Origin: Geoalkalibacter subterraneus | Lineage (GTDB): Bacteria; Desulfobacterota; Desulfuromonadia; Desulfuromonadales; Geoalkalibacteraceae | Length of the DNA stretch: 64,000 bases | NCBI RefSeq assembly: GCF_000827125.1 | Contig: NZ_CP010311.1 | Location: forward strand, 930,001 to 994,000 | Reading direction: 5' to 3' | Part shown: positions 47,921-56,338 of the stretch, piece after piece | How the letters are laid out: each line of letters begins with the position of its first letter | How positions within the stretch are numbered: the stretch's first letter is position 1 | The notes under the pieces: model-generated | What the model was told of the DNA's origin: nothing | What the model saw: only the letters and a program-made list of their open reading frames with translations | Databases searched by the model: none | Program-made: the position numbers and the translations under genes

Positions 47921-49510
47921 CTAGCAGTCTGTCGGACTTTTCGTCCGAAAAATGTTAAACTCGCCGGGTCTTATTAATCCCCGCGAAGGTGAAATTTCCA
48001 TGAGTCATACGTTCCGCCAACTTGATCGCGACACCCTGTTCCTGTTGCCACCGTCCATGCATGATTGGCTTCCGGAAGGACACCTTGCCCGGTTTGTTGT
48101 CGAGATCGTCGGACAGCTTGATCTGACCGCGATCAAATCCGCCTATGCGGGCCGAGGCTCCAGAGCTCACCATCCGGAGATGCTGTTGGCACTGTTGTTT
48201 TACGGTTATGCCACCGGCGTGTTCTCCAGCCGCAAGCTGGAGCAGGCGACCTATGATTCGGTGGCCTTTCGTTACATCGCCGCCAACGAACACCCCGATC
48301 ATGATACCATCGCCAGCTTCCGCAAACGGTTTCTCCCTGAGTTGAGTTCACTCTTTGTCCAGGTTCTGCTAATTGCCCAGCAGATGGGTTGCCTGAAACT
48401 GGGCAAAGTCAGTCTCGATGGTACCAAGATCAAGGCCAATGCCTCCAAGCACCGGGCGCTGAGTTGGAAGTACGCCAACCAGCTTGAAGCACAGCTCAAG
48501 GCCGAGGTGACCGACCTGCTACGTCAGGCAGAAGACGCCGACAACAGCGAACGGCCTGATGGCCTGGACATTCCCGCCGAACTGGCACGCCGCGAGAAAC
48601 GCCTGGAGGCGATCGCCCGGGCCAAGGCGGAGATTGAACACCGGGGAAAGGAGCGCTATGCCGAAGAACAGGCTGAGTACGAAGAAAAACTTGCCAAGCG
48701 TAAGGCCAAAGAGCAGAAGACCGGCAAGAAGGCCCGGGGCAAACAGCCCAAGCCGCCCGAGCCGGGACCGAAAGACAAAGATCAAGTCAACCTCACCGAC
48801 GATGAATCGCGGATCATGCCGATCAATGGCGGTGGCTTTGATCAGTGCTATAACGCCCAGGCCAGTGTCGACCTGGAAACGATGCTGATCGTTGGTCAAC
48901 ACCTCACCCAGAACCCCAATGACAAGCAGGAACTCGACCCGGCCCTTGAGCTCCTCAAAACGTTACCGCAGTCCCTGGGGACGGTGGATACCTTGCTGGC
49001 CGATGCCGGTTACTTCAGCGAAGCCAACGTTGAGAGCTGTCAGGAAGAGACAATTCTCCCCTTTATCAGCGCTCATCGCGACAAGCACAACCCAAATCTC
49101 AAAGAACGTTTTTCCGAACCTGAACCTTTAGCCGAAGGTGCTGATTGCGTCGAAGCAATGAAGCATCGGTTACAGACTCAGGACGGCCGGGCCCTTTACG
49201 CAAAACGAAAATGCACGGTCGAGCCGGTGTTCGGCATCATCAAGGCCATCATGGGCTTCCGCCAGTTCCTGTTGCGCGGGGTGGAGTCCGTCCGCGGTGA
49301 GTGGAATCTGGTCTGCATGGCCTGGAATCTGAAACGGTTACATGTCCTGGCGGCCTAAAACGGCCCAGAACCTTTGTTTTTGTCTTCAAATAACGAATCA
49401 GCAGCCAACTGGAGCCGACGACTCAGATGCTTTGGCTGATTTTTTTCAACACATGCCCTCCGGAGCCGAATAGTTGTGGTCTGTCAACTCCAAGCCCGAC
49501 AGACTGCTAG
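47921..49510. mobile_element. IS1182-family insertion sequence, complete
   Basis: 1.59-kb element bounded by 19-bp terminal inverted repeats with one mismatch (CTAGCAGTCTGTCGGACTT at 47921-47939; its complement at 49492-49510). The outermost CTAG on both sides is itself palindromic. It may be the duplicated target site, as IS1182-family elements favour palindromic targets, leaving 47925-49506 as the element proper. It carries one intact transposase gene and lies directly upstream of the BREX operon, transcribed away from it. Confidence 0.93.
48000..49358 (+). CDS. IS1182-family DDE transposase
   Basis: 452-aa transposase that appears intact. The N-terminal DUF772 region has FRQLDRDTLFLLPPSMHDWLPEGHLARFVVEI and HHPEMLLALLFYGYATGVFSSRKLE. 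The DDE residues are expected in KVSLDGTKIKANASKHRALSW (first Asp), DTLLADAGYFSEANVE (second Asp) and CTVEPVFGIIKAIMGFRQFLLRG (Glu). A Lys/Glu-rich coiled-coil insertion lies between them (AEEQAEYEEKLAKRKAKEQK). The ATG at 48000 follows GAAGGTGA. The frame is open 16 codons further up, which would begin in the terminal region of the element. With intact ends and gene, the element could still be mobile. Confidence 0.93.
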   Translation: MSHTFRQLDRDTLFLLPPSMHDWLPEGHLARFVVEIVGQLDLTAIKSAYAGRGSRAHHPEMLLALLFYGYATGVFSSRKLEQATYDSVAFRYIAANEHPDHDTIASFRKRFLPELSSLFVQVLLIAQQMGCLKLGKVSLDGTKIKANASKHRALSWKYANQLEAQLKAEVTDLLRQAEDADNSERPDGLDIPAELARREKRLEAIARAKAEIEHRGKERYAEEQAEYEEKLAKRKAKEQKTGKKARGKQPKPPEPGPKDKDQVNLTDDESRIMPINGGGFDQCYNAQASVDLETMLIVGQHLTQNPNDKQELDPALELLKTLPQSLGTVDTLLADAGYFSEANVESCQEETILPFISAHRDKHNPNLKERFSEPEPLAEGADCVEAMKHRLQTQDGRALYAKRKCTVEPVFGIIKAIMGFRQFLLRGVESVRGEWNLVCMAWNLKRLHVLAA

Positions 49511-49860
49511 AAGGCGGGTAAAAATGAAGAGGCCCCTCCCACCATAAAATAATGTCAAGGATGTAATATTTGAAGGCAAAGGTCAAACGATATTAGCCGA
49601 TATGGACCGATTCTGAAGGTAGAAATATTTTTGAATTGTAGTGTTTCATGCACATGACTTTTACTCTTGATCAGCAGCACAGCACACCCCAGACTTTTCA
49701 TTCAGACCAACAAATGTGTGGGTTGAAAAATACCGTACCGAATGCACGACTGTTTGCGAGACTGCAAAGCGGAAGGGCAAGCTGGCTCAAAAAGGCCAGG
49801 TGGGAAGTCTGTCACCAGAAAGTCCTCAGATGATTACGGCAACATAAAAGAAATACTTAA
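49511..49860. other. Non-coding stretch right of the insertion sequence (former upstream region of the BREX operon)
   Basis: Before the insertion this DNA lay directly upstream of the BREX HTH gene, so it should hold the native BREX promoter. On the minus strand a TTGACA hexamer (complement of 49553-49558) is visible, but no good -10 at the right spacing. I see no supported gene. A pair of short inverted stretches is present but not convincing. Confidence 0.4.
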
Positions 49861-50283
49861 AGCGACCATTATGTTCTTGATTCAGCCCAAAAGTTGATTC
49901 CCTTGCCATGGAAGGTTTTCCACTTTTCCCACATTGAAAAGTGGCGCGTCATTGGCGGCTTTGGCAAAGATCTTGGTTGGCTTGGCAACGTCGGTGCTTC
50001 AGGGATGTTCCGCCAGATTCTTGCGGGTGACGACAGAAAGCAGTTGAGGCCAATTGTGCGCGCGCTCAATGCAGCCTCGGAACTCAACCCGCCTATTTCG
50101 TGGAAGGAACTTGAAGGGGTACTCGATGACCTGGTGGCGGGAGGGTTCACGATGAAAATATGGGGGAGGCTTCTTTGCCTTTCACGACCGAACCTCTACT
50201 GCACTGTCTCATCAAATTCGGTACGCTCCAGCCTCTCCGATACGCTCAACCTTCCCCAGGTAGCTTTCGAAAAGAAAGAGGGG
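49861..50283 (+). pseudogene. Truncated gene fragment of unknown family
   Basis: Open frame without a start codon, reading VFHFSHIEKWRVIGGFGKDL, LGNVGASGMFRQILAGDDRK, ELNPPISWKELEGVLDDLVA and RLLCLSRPNLYCTVSSNSVR. The wording is protein-like and even, unlike shadow frames. It lacks an N-terminal start (a stop precedes it at 49858-49860) and runs into the REP-like sequence at 50290, where the transposase unit begins, so its 3' end seems cut by that element. I do not recognise the family. It may be the remains of another defence gene of the island. Confidence 0.45.
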
Positions 50284-50332
50284 AAAAGAGGGTCGGACCA
50301 ACCCAACTACCTGACATCCTTAACCTTTGTGC

Positions 50333-51109
50333 TCAAAAATATGTGTTTTTCTCTACTATGGGCTGATTTTGGGCTGGAAAATCCTCGCCATAGCCCTCTT
50401 CAGATTCACGCAAAACACAACAATCTCCGTTCGCGATGATGGCGCGGCTTTTTCCTCGTACACCAAGCAGACGTTGGGTTTTCAGGACAAACTCTTCACT
50501 TCCGACCGCAAGGCTTCTGGTCCAAGCCTCATCGCGCTGCAGGGCATTAGTGCGCAACGCTTCGCCCACCCAAGATCCATGATAATCGGCCAGCGCTTGC
50601 AGAGTGCTCAGACCGGCAGCGTCAACCAGCGCATCAAGATCAAGGAGCCGATTACGCCGCCGCTGACCCTGAATTTCACGGTAACCGCCATGAACCCACT
50701 CTTGCGGATGACTGACGACACCAGCGCGGACCATGTTCAGATCGATGTACACCAGGCAGCGCAGTAAATGCTCACCGGATTCTATGGCGGTGGCATGATA
50801 CCGATCTTCCCAGAAAGCGCCTTTGCGTTGCTTGCGCTGGTTATATTCCTGTCCTGTGCGGCCGGCGATCAGTTGCATGGCTGAAGGGATGCTGCCGGCG
50901 GAGCCATGGTCTTTGACCAGAAGGTGCACATGATTGCTGGTCACCGTGAAGTTGAGAAGTTTCATTCCAAAGCGTTTGCGGGCTTCGCCGAGCCAGAAAA
51001 CAAAGCGGCTGCGGTCGCGGGCGAATTTAAGAAGGAATTCCTTTTTGTGACAACGATGGGTGATATGCCAGATGCAGCCTGGGATGTAATGCCGATTGGC
51101 TCTTGCCAT
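50333..51109 (-). CDS. REP-associated tyrosine transposase (RAYT, Y1/HUH family)
   Basis: 258-aa single-strand transposase of the TnpA_REP/RAYT group. The HUH pair is in TVTSNHVHLLVKDHG, and the catalytic Tyr is expected in the helix GRTGQEYNQRKQRKGAFWEDRYHATAIE. The start MARANRHYIPGCIWHITHRCHKKEFLL and the segment CLVYIDLNMVRAGVVSHPQEW are standard for the group. A C-terminal DnaA-like helix-turn-helix region follows. It is flanked by inverted REP-like sequences: GGGTCGGACCAA at 50290-50301 beyond its 3' end, and TTGGTCCGACCC repeated beyond its 5' end. It appears intact. RAYTs move REP sequences and are usually single-copy, so the local duplications here are notable. Confidence 0.92.
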   Translation of the reverse strand: MARANRHYIPGCIWHITHRCHKKEFLLKFARDRSRFVFWLGEARKRFGMKLLNFTVTSNHVHLLVKDHGSAGSIPSAMQLIAGRTGQEYNQRKQRKGAFWEDRYHATAIESGEHLLRCLVYIDLNMVRAGVVSHPQEWVHGGYREIQGQRRRNRLLDLDALVDAAGLSTLQALADYHGSWVGEALRTNALQRDEAWTRSLAVGSEEFVLKTQRLLGVRGKSRAIIANGDCCVLRESEEGYGEDFPAQNQPIVEKNTYF

Positions 51110-51535
51110 GGGTTCCCCTCCCCGAAGGATTTCATGTCAATACAGCTAAAGAGTTCCATTTTGCCCTCAAAAATCGAGCTATAGTGGGATTTTTGGAGGT
51201 GTTAATTTGATTTTTCGACATTATTCCAGAGAGTTATCTTGGTCCGACCCCATGGGAACCCATGATTTTTCGACATTATTCCAGAGAGTTATCTTGGTCC
51301 GACCCCATGGGAACCCATGTTTTGTGACAACGATGGGTGATATGCCAGATGCAGCCTGGGATGTAATGCCGATTGGCTCTTGCCATGGGTTCCCCTCCCC
51401 GAAGGATTTCATGTCAATACAGCTAAAGAGTTCCATTTTGCCCTCAAAAATCGAGCTATAGTGGGATTTTTGGAGGTGTTAATTTGATTTTTCGACATTA
51501 TTCCAGAGAGTTATCTTGGTCCGACCCCATGGGAA
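51043..51535. repeat. Duplicated RAYT 5' end and REP-like units
   Basis: A 216-bp segment (51043-51258) is repeated exactly at 51320-51535. It contains the first ~22 codons of the RAYT gene, its upstream region and one REP-like unit with TTATCTTGGTCCGACCCCAT. The region between adds a second 55-bp tandem unit (51209-51263, then 51264-51318). The second RAYT 5' copy has no gene body behind it. Confidence 0.95.
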
Positions 51536-51637
51536 ACCCCACAGCGTCAAGCAGGTGCGCGAGGATCTTGCGAACCAGAGACAGCCGCAGGACAGGCTGC
51601 CGAGTTGCCCAGGGGGAAGCCGCAACCGGGGGCGGCG

Positions 51638-52096
51638 ATGAAGATCTGGATTGATGCCGACGCCTGTCCGCGCGTGATCAAGGAAATCGTTTTCCGGGCA
51701 TCCAAGAGGGTGCAGGTTCCGGTGTGCCTGGTGGCCAACACCGACCTGTCAAGATCGCATACGGCGCTGATCTCATCTGTTCGAGTGGCTGGTGACGATG
51801 ATGCCGCCGACGATTATATCGTCGAACACGCAGCGGCCACCGATCTCGTGATCACAGCGGATATCCCCCTGGCGGCACGAATTGTCGCACAAAACGGGAT
51901 TGCCATCGATCCGCGGGGGGAGATTTATTCGGAGGACAATATCGGCGAGCGCCTCTCTACACGCGATCTGCTGCATCAGTTGCGTGAAACCGGGTTGGTT
52001 CAGGGTGGCCCGGGGCGTATGGGCGCGACGGATCGTCAGAAGTTTGCATCCGCTTTCGACCGGCTTTTGACGCAGCGGATGATCTCCAAACGCTAA
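51638..52096 (+). CDS. yaiI: UPF0178/DUF188 (YaiI/YqxD) family protein, copy 2
   Basis: 152-aa near-identical twin of the gene at 28520-28978. The first half is identical in DNA; the second half carries 10 substitutions, nine of them synonymous or outside the reading frame, and one changing Ile to Met near the end. This is the pattern of ordinary divergence under selection, so the copy probably descends from a related strain or species rather than from a recent local duplication. Upstream it has only the severed 3' end of the 97-aa gene, so its natural coupling partner and promoter are lost and it may be weakly expressed. It is followed by a strong terminator and tRNA-Leu on the other strand. 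Confidence 0.93.
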   Translation: MKIWIDADACPRVIKEIVFRASKRVQVPVCLVANTDLSRSHTALISSVRVAGDDDAADDYIVEHAAATDLVITADIPLAARIVAQNGIAIDPRGEIYSEDNIGERLSTRDLLHQLRETGLVQGGPGRMGATDRQKFASAFDRLLTQRMISKR

Positions 52097-52100
52097 AAAA

Positions 52101-52143
52101 GACAGGCCGGATTTCCTCGAGGAAATCCGGCCTGTCTTTTTTT
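52101..52143 (+). terminator. Terminator of yaiI copy 2
   Basis: A 36-base perfect palindrome (52101-52136), one base pair longer than the left copy, followed by seven T residues. Confidence 0.93.
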
Positions 52144-52150
52144 ATATCAA

Positions 52151-52237
52151 TGGTGGGGGCGGTCGGAGTCGAACCGACATGGACTTGCGTCCGCTGGATT
52201 TTGAGTCCAGTGCGTCTACCAGTTTCACCACGCCCCC
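52151..52237 (-). tRNA. tRNA-Leu (anticodon CAA)
   Basis: 87-nt class II tRNA gene with encoded CCA. On the minus strand it begins GGGGGCGTGGTGAAACTGGT (acceptor and D arm). The anticodon stem-loop is CTGGA-CTCAAAA-TCCAG, giving CAA at positions 34-36. A long variable arm and the T-loop GGTTCGACTCC follow, then GCCCCC-A-CCA. It decodes UUG. Its 3' end abuts the right copy of the direct repeat. tRNA 3' ends are favoured integration sites of genomic islands, and a degraded copy of this end lies at the left edge of the island. Confidence 0.96.
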
Positions 52238-52291
52238 TTTGGGACAAAAGCGAGGGAATTATAGTGGGAAGTTCTGCTCGGGTCAACAGTC

Positions 52292-53134
52292 TTATTGCAT
52301 TTGCCGGTCAATGGTTCTCTGCAGCTGTTGCAGCAATGATTGCCAGAGCCTTCCGCCGCCAACGGTCTGATTTTCTACCTGGGTGACAGGGAGCACATCA
52401 ATGAGCGAATTGGTCAGAAAAATCTCGTCTGCTGTCCACAGGTCTTTTCTACGGATCGTTTCTTCGCGGCATTCGAGGTCAAGGTCGGCGGCGGCATTCA
52501 TGATCTGGCGGCGCATGACACCAGGCAGCACAAGTTCTCCTGCAGGAGGTGTGATCAGTGATTTGCCGCAGACGATGAACAGGTTGGAGGTTGACCCTTC
52601 AATAACCTCATCATCCTCAGTAACAAACAGCGCCTCGCGGGCCCCTTGTTTGCGGGCATGAGCCATTGCGTACAGGCAATCGGCGTAGTTGCCGTGTTTG
52701 AGCTGTGGAAGATGGGAGAGGGGGTTGACGCGACGGTTGGGGGCGAATACACAATGAGCGCCCTGCAGCCGCTCGGCCGCATCGGGTTCTTCGGTCGGGG
52801 TGGCGATCAGAACAAAGCGTCCGGCTTTGGCCGGTGGAAATTCAAGCCCGGTGAAGCTGCCGCGGGTCAGGGTCAGGCGCAACCGCGACACCGGGCGGTT
52901 CATGCGTTGCGCGGTGCGCTCGAGGGCGCTCTCGATGCGTTTCCGATCAAACGGGAATCCAAGCAGGTCGGCGGAAAGTTCAAGGCGATCAAGATGCTCT
53001 GCGGAAAAAAGAATCTTTTTCTCCCGTGCCTTGAATGTCTCGAACAACGTATCCCCGTAAAGGAAACTGCCGTCGGTGACGGGAATACGGGCCTCGCCCG
53101 GTTCAAGGAACCCACCATCAATATTGACGATCAT
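52292..53134 (-). CDS. pabC: Class IV aminotransferase-fold enzyme, probably aminodeoxychorismate lyase
   Basis: 280-aa PLP enzyme of fold type IV (PabC/IlvE/D-amino acid transaminase family). The N-terminal VTDGSFLYGDTLFETFKA, the PLP lysine in LPQLKHGNYADCLYAMAHA, and EVIEGSTSNLFIV and the DEIFLTNSLIDVLPV strand are all present. The tail of a chorismate-binding enzyme (pabB) overlaps its start by 4 bp, which points to PabC, the lyase releasing 4-aminobenzoate for folate synthesis, rather than a branched-chain aminotransferase. The ATG at 53134 has GGAGG at good spacing; the longer frame upstream runs over the pabB remnant. With pabB lost here, its pathway partner must be elsewhere or missing. 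Confidence 0.85.
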   Translation of the reverse strand: MIVNIDGGFLEPGEARIPVTDGSFLYGDTLFETFKAREKKILFSAEHLDRLELSADLLGFPFDRKRIESALERTAQRMNRPVSRLRLTLTRGSFTGLEFPPAKAGRFVLIATPTEEPDAAERLQGAHCVFAPNRRVNPLSHLPQLKHGNYADCLYAMAHARKQGAREALFVTEDDEVIEGSTSNLFIVCGKSLITPPAGELVLPGVMRRQIMNAAADLDLECREETIRRKDLWTADEIFLTNSLIDVLPVTQVENQTVGGGRLWQSLLQQLQRTIDRQMQ

Positions 53135-53253
53135 CGAGATACCTCCAGAGCCTGGCGCAGGGCAGCCCCTTTGGCCAGGCATTCGTGCCATGCGTGTTCC
53201 GGATCTGAACCCGCGACGATACTGGCGCCGGCCCGATAGGTCAACAGGCAGCC
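53131..53253 (-). pseudogene. pabB: C-terminal remnant of pabB (aminodeoxychorismate synthase component I)
   Basis: Only about 40 codons survive: LTYRAGASIVAGSDPEHAWHECLAKGAALRQAL, the standard end of the chorismate-binding domain of PabB/TrpE, with the RAGASIVAGSDPE motif. Upstream of about 53253 the frame runs into unrelated sequence, and the catalytic domain (around 400 residues) is absent. The preserved overlap with pabC shows the original pabB-pabC operon. The deletion joins it to the region downstream of the purine permease. Confidence 0.85.
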
Positions 53254-53324
53254 GCATTTTAATATGATCGGATACATAGATACAGTCTTTATGGTGGCCG
53301 TTTTCAAAACAGGAGCTGTGCGCA

Positions 53325-54611
53325 TCAGACCAAGAGACTGATCAGCGACAACAGGGCTGCGGCCATCAGGAAGGGATCGCAGCTGTGCCATTTGCCAAGG
53401 CAGATTTTAAGCAGAACAAACGAGACGAAGCCGAAGGCAAGCCCGGTGGCGATAGAGTAGGTCAGCGGCATCAGGATCAGGGTCAGGAAAGCCGGCAGGC
53501 TTTCCTCGAAGTCATAAAAGTCGATCTGCCCGATCCCGCGCATCATGAACAGGCCCACCGCCATAAGGGCGGGAGCGGTAGCATAAGAGGGAACTGCAGC
53601 GATTAAAGGAGTGAAAAATGCCGCGAGAAAAAAGAGAAGGGCAGTGAAGACCGAAGTCAAGCCGGTTCGCCCGCCATCGGCCACGCCACTTGCCGATTCG
53701 ACATAGGCGGTGGTTGTGCTGGTGCCGAGCAGGGCGCCGCCCACCGTGGCCAGAGCATCGGCGGTCAGCATGCGGGAAAGGCCGGGAATTCGACCTTCAC
53801 GGTCGGAGAGGCCCGCCTCGCGGCAAACCGCCAGCATGGTTCCCAGGCTGTCGAACAGGTCGACGAACATGAAGGAGAAGATGCTGGCCCACAGGGAAAT
53901 CTTCATCGCTCCCCAGATATCCAGGGAAAACGCCAGGGGCGTTATCGACGGGGGAGGCGCAACGATGCTTTCGGGAAATGGGGTCAGTCCAAAGAGCATG
54001 CCCGCTACAGCCGTACCGAGAATGGCGATGAGGATCGAACCTCGCACATGTAGTCGCTCCAGAAGCGCGATGCCCAAAAGCCCGCCAAGTCCCAGAAGCA
54101 CTTCCGGCGTCAGTGAGCCCAGTTGCACCAGGACAGCCTCGCTCTGGACCACCAGACCGAGGTTCTGCATCCCGATAAATGCGATAAAGAGGCCGATCCC
54201 CACAGATGTGGCAAGTCGCAGCGAGGCCGGGATGGCTTGCACCAGGCGCTCTCGCACGCCGAGAAGTGTCAGCACCAGAAAGAAGGCTCCGGAGAGAAAA
54301 ACAACACCCAGTGCCGTTTGCCACGGCAGGCCTTCCCCAAGAACCAGGGTGTAGGCGAAAAAAGCGTTGAGACCCATACCAGGCGCCATCATCAATGGGA
54401 CGTTGGCCCACAGAGCAATCAGCAGGGTGGCCAGAGCGGCAACAAGACAGGTTACCGTGGTCAGGGCGGCCCGGTCCATGCCGGTTTCGCCAAGGATCGC
54501 CGGGTTGACGAAAACGATATAGGCTCCCGTCAGGAAGGTGGTGGCGCCGGCAATTGCCTCGGTTCGCAGGTTGCTGCCTCGGCTGTGCAGATGAAAAAAT
54601 TTCTCAAGCAT
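53325..54611 (-). CDS. NCS2-family purine permease (AzgA/PbuG-like)
   Basis: 428-aa membrane transporter of the AzgA subgroup of NCS2, which imports adenine, guanine or hypoxanthine with protons. It begins FFHLHSRGSNLRTEAIAGATTFLTGAYIVFVNPAIL, the family's N-terminal signature. NVPLMMAPGMGLNAFFAYTLV and the later FVDLFDSLGTMLAVCREAGL and ALLGTSTTTAYVESASGVADGGRTGLTS blocks hold the substrate-binding residues. Around 12-13 hydrophobic segments are present, as expected. No purine riboswitch is recognisable upstream. It is transcribed toward the pabB remnant. purC lies nearby on the same strand but is separated by a lipoprotein gene, so a shared purine theme is possible, not shown. Confidence 0.92.
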   Translation of the reverse strand: MLEKFFHLHSRGSNLRTEAIAGATTFLTGAYIVFVNPAILGETGMDRAALTTVTCLVAALATLLIALWANVPLMMAPGMGLNAFFAYTLVLGEGLPWQTALGVVFLSGAFFLVLTLLGVRERLVQAIPASLRLATSVGIGLFIAFIGMQNLGLVVQSEAVLVQLGSLTPEVLLGLGGLLGIALLERLHVRGSILIAILGTAVAGMLFGLTPFPESIVAPPPSITPLAFSLDIWGAMKISLWASIFSFMFVDLFDSLGTMLAVCREAGLSDREGRIPGLSRMLTADALATVGGALLGTSTTTAYVESASGVADGGRTGLTSVFTALLFFLAAFFTPLIAAVPSYATAPALMAVGLFMMRGIGQIDFYDFEESLPAFLTLILMPLTYSIATGLAFGFVSFVLLKICLGKWHSCDPFLMAAALLSLISLLV

Positions 54612-54695
54612 GAAAAGTCCATGTTGAAGGGGCCGAAATCAATACAGCAGCCCATGTTTCATGTTGGTCCTTCAAAAGCACATCCGGCCGGGAGA

Positions 54696-55376
54696 TCAGG
54701 GGCTTCGGGTATCGAGAACTTCCCACAGCCGCTCAATGTCCTTGATGAGGACACGATTTTCTGCCCTGTTGATGGCATGGTAGAGTGCGGCTACGGCCTT
54801 GTCTTCTTCTCCCATCTTCTGAAAGGCGAGAGCCTGATGGTAGAGGACAAGGGCCTGTTCATCATGATTTTGTGCCAGCGAAGCGGCCTGTGCCAGGTGC
54901 CGCAATGCTGCTTCCGGGTTGTTTCGGGCAATTTCTACAGCTGCTTCGGCATCCAGACGAAAAAGCGACTCGGGGGTGAGCTGCTCGAGATCCTGTGCTG
55001 CCGCGGCATTATCTCCAAGTTTCAAGGCGCGCAGCACAGCCATTCGATAAATCAGCTTTTGTTTCTGCGAAGGCGTTGGGCTGCTGTTCAAGGCTTGTCC
55101 CAGCACCTGCAGCGCCTCTTTCTCGAGCTGCAGTATTTCAAGTATTTCTGCACGGCGGAGATATTTCTCGGTTTCTGAGGGAGCCGCCTGGATTTCCCGG
55201 GCCAGAGATTGCTCAGCCTCATGCAGCCTCTGCTCAAAGGCGCCGTTTCGATTTTTGTCGCTGGCATACGTGGACGAGGGCGACGTTGTTTCGGGAATCC
55301 TTGCGCTGCAGCCGAAAACCAGACCAAGGATTAACAGTGGGAGAAGATAATGAAAAGGCGAGAGGTCAATTTGCAT
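54696..55376 (-). CDS. TPR-repeat lipoprotein
   Basis: 226-aa lipoprotein. The signal segment FHYLLPLLILGLVFGC ends in the lipobox VFGC, followed by a Ser/Thr-rich linker. The mature part is all-helical with about four TPR-like repeats, e.g. EKYLRRAEILEILQLEKEALQVLGQAL and ALVLYHQALAFQKMGEEDKAVAALYHAI. It is likely an outer-membrane-anchored scaffold for protein complexes. The start MQIDLSPFHYLL at 55376 is preferred over a Met eight codons earlier because it begins directly at the signal segment. It is downstream of purC on the same strand with a gap of 63 bp. No specific function is visible. Confidence 0.8.
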   Translation of the reverse strand: MQIDLSPFHYLLPLLILGLVFGCSARIPETTSPSSTYASDKNRNGAFEQRLHEAEQSLAREIQAAPSETEKYLRRAEILEILQLEKEALQVLGQALNSSPTPSQKQKLIYRMAVLRALKLGDNAAAAQDLEQLTPESLFRLDAEAAVEIARNNPEAALRHLAQAASLAQNHDEQALVLYHQALAFQKMGEEDKAVAALYHAINRAENRVLIKDIERLWEVLDTRSP

Positions 55377-55439
55377 GCGGATAAAGGTGAGCCGCCCCAT
55401 TCACTGGAGGAAAGGGGCGGCTCCGTATTGGATGCCTTG

Positions 55440-56333
55440 TCAGCGAGGAGGTTCGATCCCCGTCAGTTTTTTAAGGGCTTCAAGATATTTTTCACCGGTT
55501 TTGCGTACGATCTCTTCGGACAGCCGCGGCGGCGGTGCCTGTTTGTTCCAGTCGAGTGTTTCGAGGTAGTCGCGCAGAAACTGCTTGTCAAAGCTGGGCT
55601 GAGGTCCCCCGGGTTTGTATTGATCCTTAGGCCAGAAACGGGATGAATCGGGTGTCAGGGCTTCATCGATCCAGATCAGGCGGTCATTCAGAATGCCGAA
55701 CTCGAACTTGGTGTCGGCGATGATGATCCCTTTGGTGTCGGCCAGATCACGAGCCCTTTTGTAAATGGACAAAGTGGCCTCGCGTGCCTGTCCCGCCCAT
55801 TTCTCTCCACACAACTCCACAGCCTTGGAGTAGGGGATGTTTTCGTCATGCTCACCGATCTCGGCTTTAGTGGAGGGCGTAAAGATCGGCTCGTTCAGCT
55901 TGCTGCTCTCCTGGAGACCTTCGGGCAGTTTTATGCCGCAGATCGTTCCGCTCTGGCGGTACTCTTTCCATCCCGAGCCGGAGACATAGCCACGCACGAT
56001 GCACTCGATGGGCAGCGGATCGGCCTTTTTGACCAGCATGCTGCGTCCTTCGAGGTCGTCGCGGTATTTGTGGGTCTGGGCGGGGAAATCCGAGACGTCC
56101 ATCGCAACGATATGGTTGTCGATGATGTCGGTCATCCGCTCGAACCAGAAGCGCGAGATCTGGGTCAGGACATACCCTTTGTAGGGGATGGCTTCATCCA
56201 TGATGACGTCGAACGCGCTGATGCGATCCGAGGTTACGATCAGGAGATGCTCGCCCAGGTCGTAAATGTCGCGGACCTTGCCGCGATTTACGAGGTTGAG
56301 ATCGGAAAGATTGGTTTCTTTCACCGTTTTCAT
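55440..56333 (-). CDS. purC: Phosphoribosylaminoimidazole-succinocarboxamide synthase (SAICAR synthetase)
   Basis: 297-aa PurC, the longer eukaryote/proteobacterial form. It joins CAIR and aspartate with ATP in step 7 (or 8) of purine synthesis. Characteristic are [39 protein letters not shown] near the start, [20 protein letters not shown], and the later [31 protein letters not shown]. It begins six bases after the ppiD stop region. The ATG at 56333 has AAAGG eight bases upstream, while an ATG at 56339 overlaps the ppiD stop as TAATG. Either way the two genes are coupled. A housekeeping gene with nothing unusual. Confidence 0.96.
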   Translation of the reverse strand: MKTVKETNLSDLNLVNRGKVRDIYDLGEHLLIVTSDRISAFDVIMDEAIPYKGYVLTQISRFWFERMTDIIDNHIVAMDVSDFPAQTHKYRDDLEGRSMLVKKADPLPIECIVRGYVSGSGWKEYRQSGTICGIKLPEGLQESSKLNEPIFTPSTKAEIGEHDENIPYSKAVELCGEKWAGQAREATLSIYKRARDLADTKGIIIADTKFEFGILNDRLIWIDEALTPDSSRFWPKDQYKPGGPQPSFDKQFLRDYLETLDWNKQAPPPRLSEEIVRKTGEKYLEALKKLTGIEPPR

Positions 56334-56338
56334 GCACA

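Larger units (their letters stand above)
51542..52153 (+). repeat. Right copy of the island-flanking direct repeat
   Basis: Corresponds to 28424-29036 with an offset of 23,118 bp. It starts inside the 3' end of the 97-aa gene and ends at the encoded CCA end of tRNA-Leu. Confidence 0.97.

Noticed and set aside
51221-51436. Second RAYT gene
   Set aside because: Only the first ~22 codons are duplicated and then run into REP-like sequence; no catalytic Tyr or HUH motif is present.
54612-54695. Purine riboswitch near the NCS2 permease
   Set aside because: This segment lies upstream of the permease start, but no conserved three-way junction loops could be recognised in this short gap.
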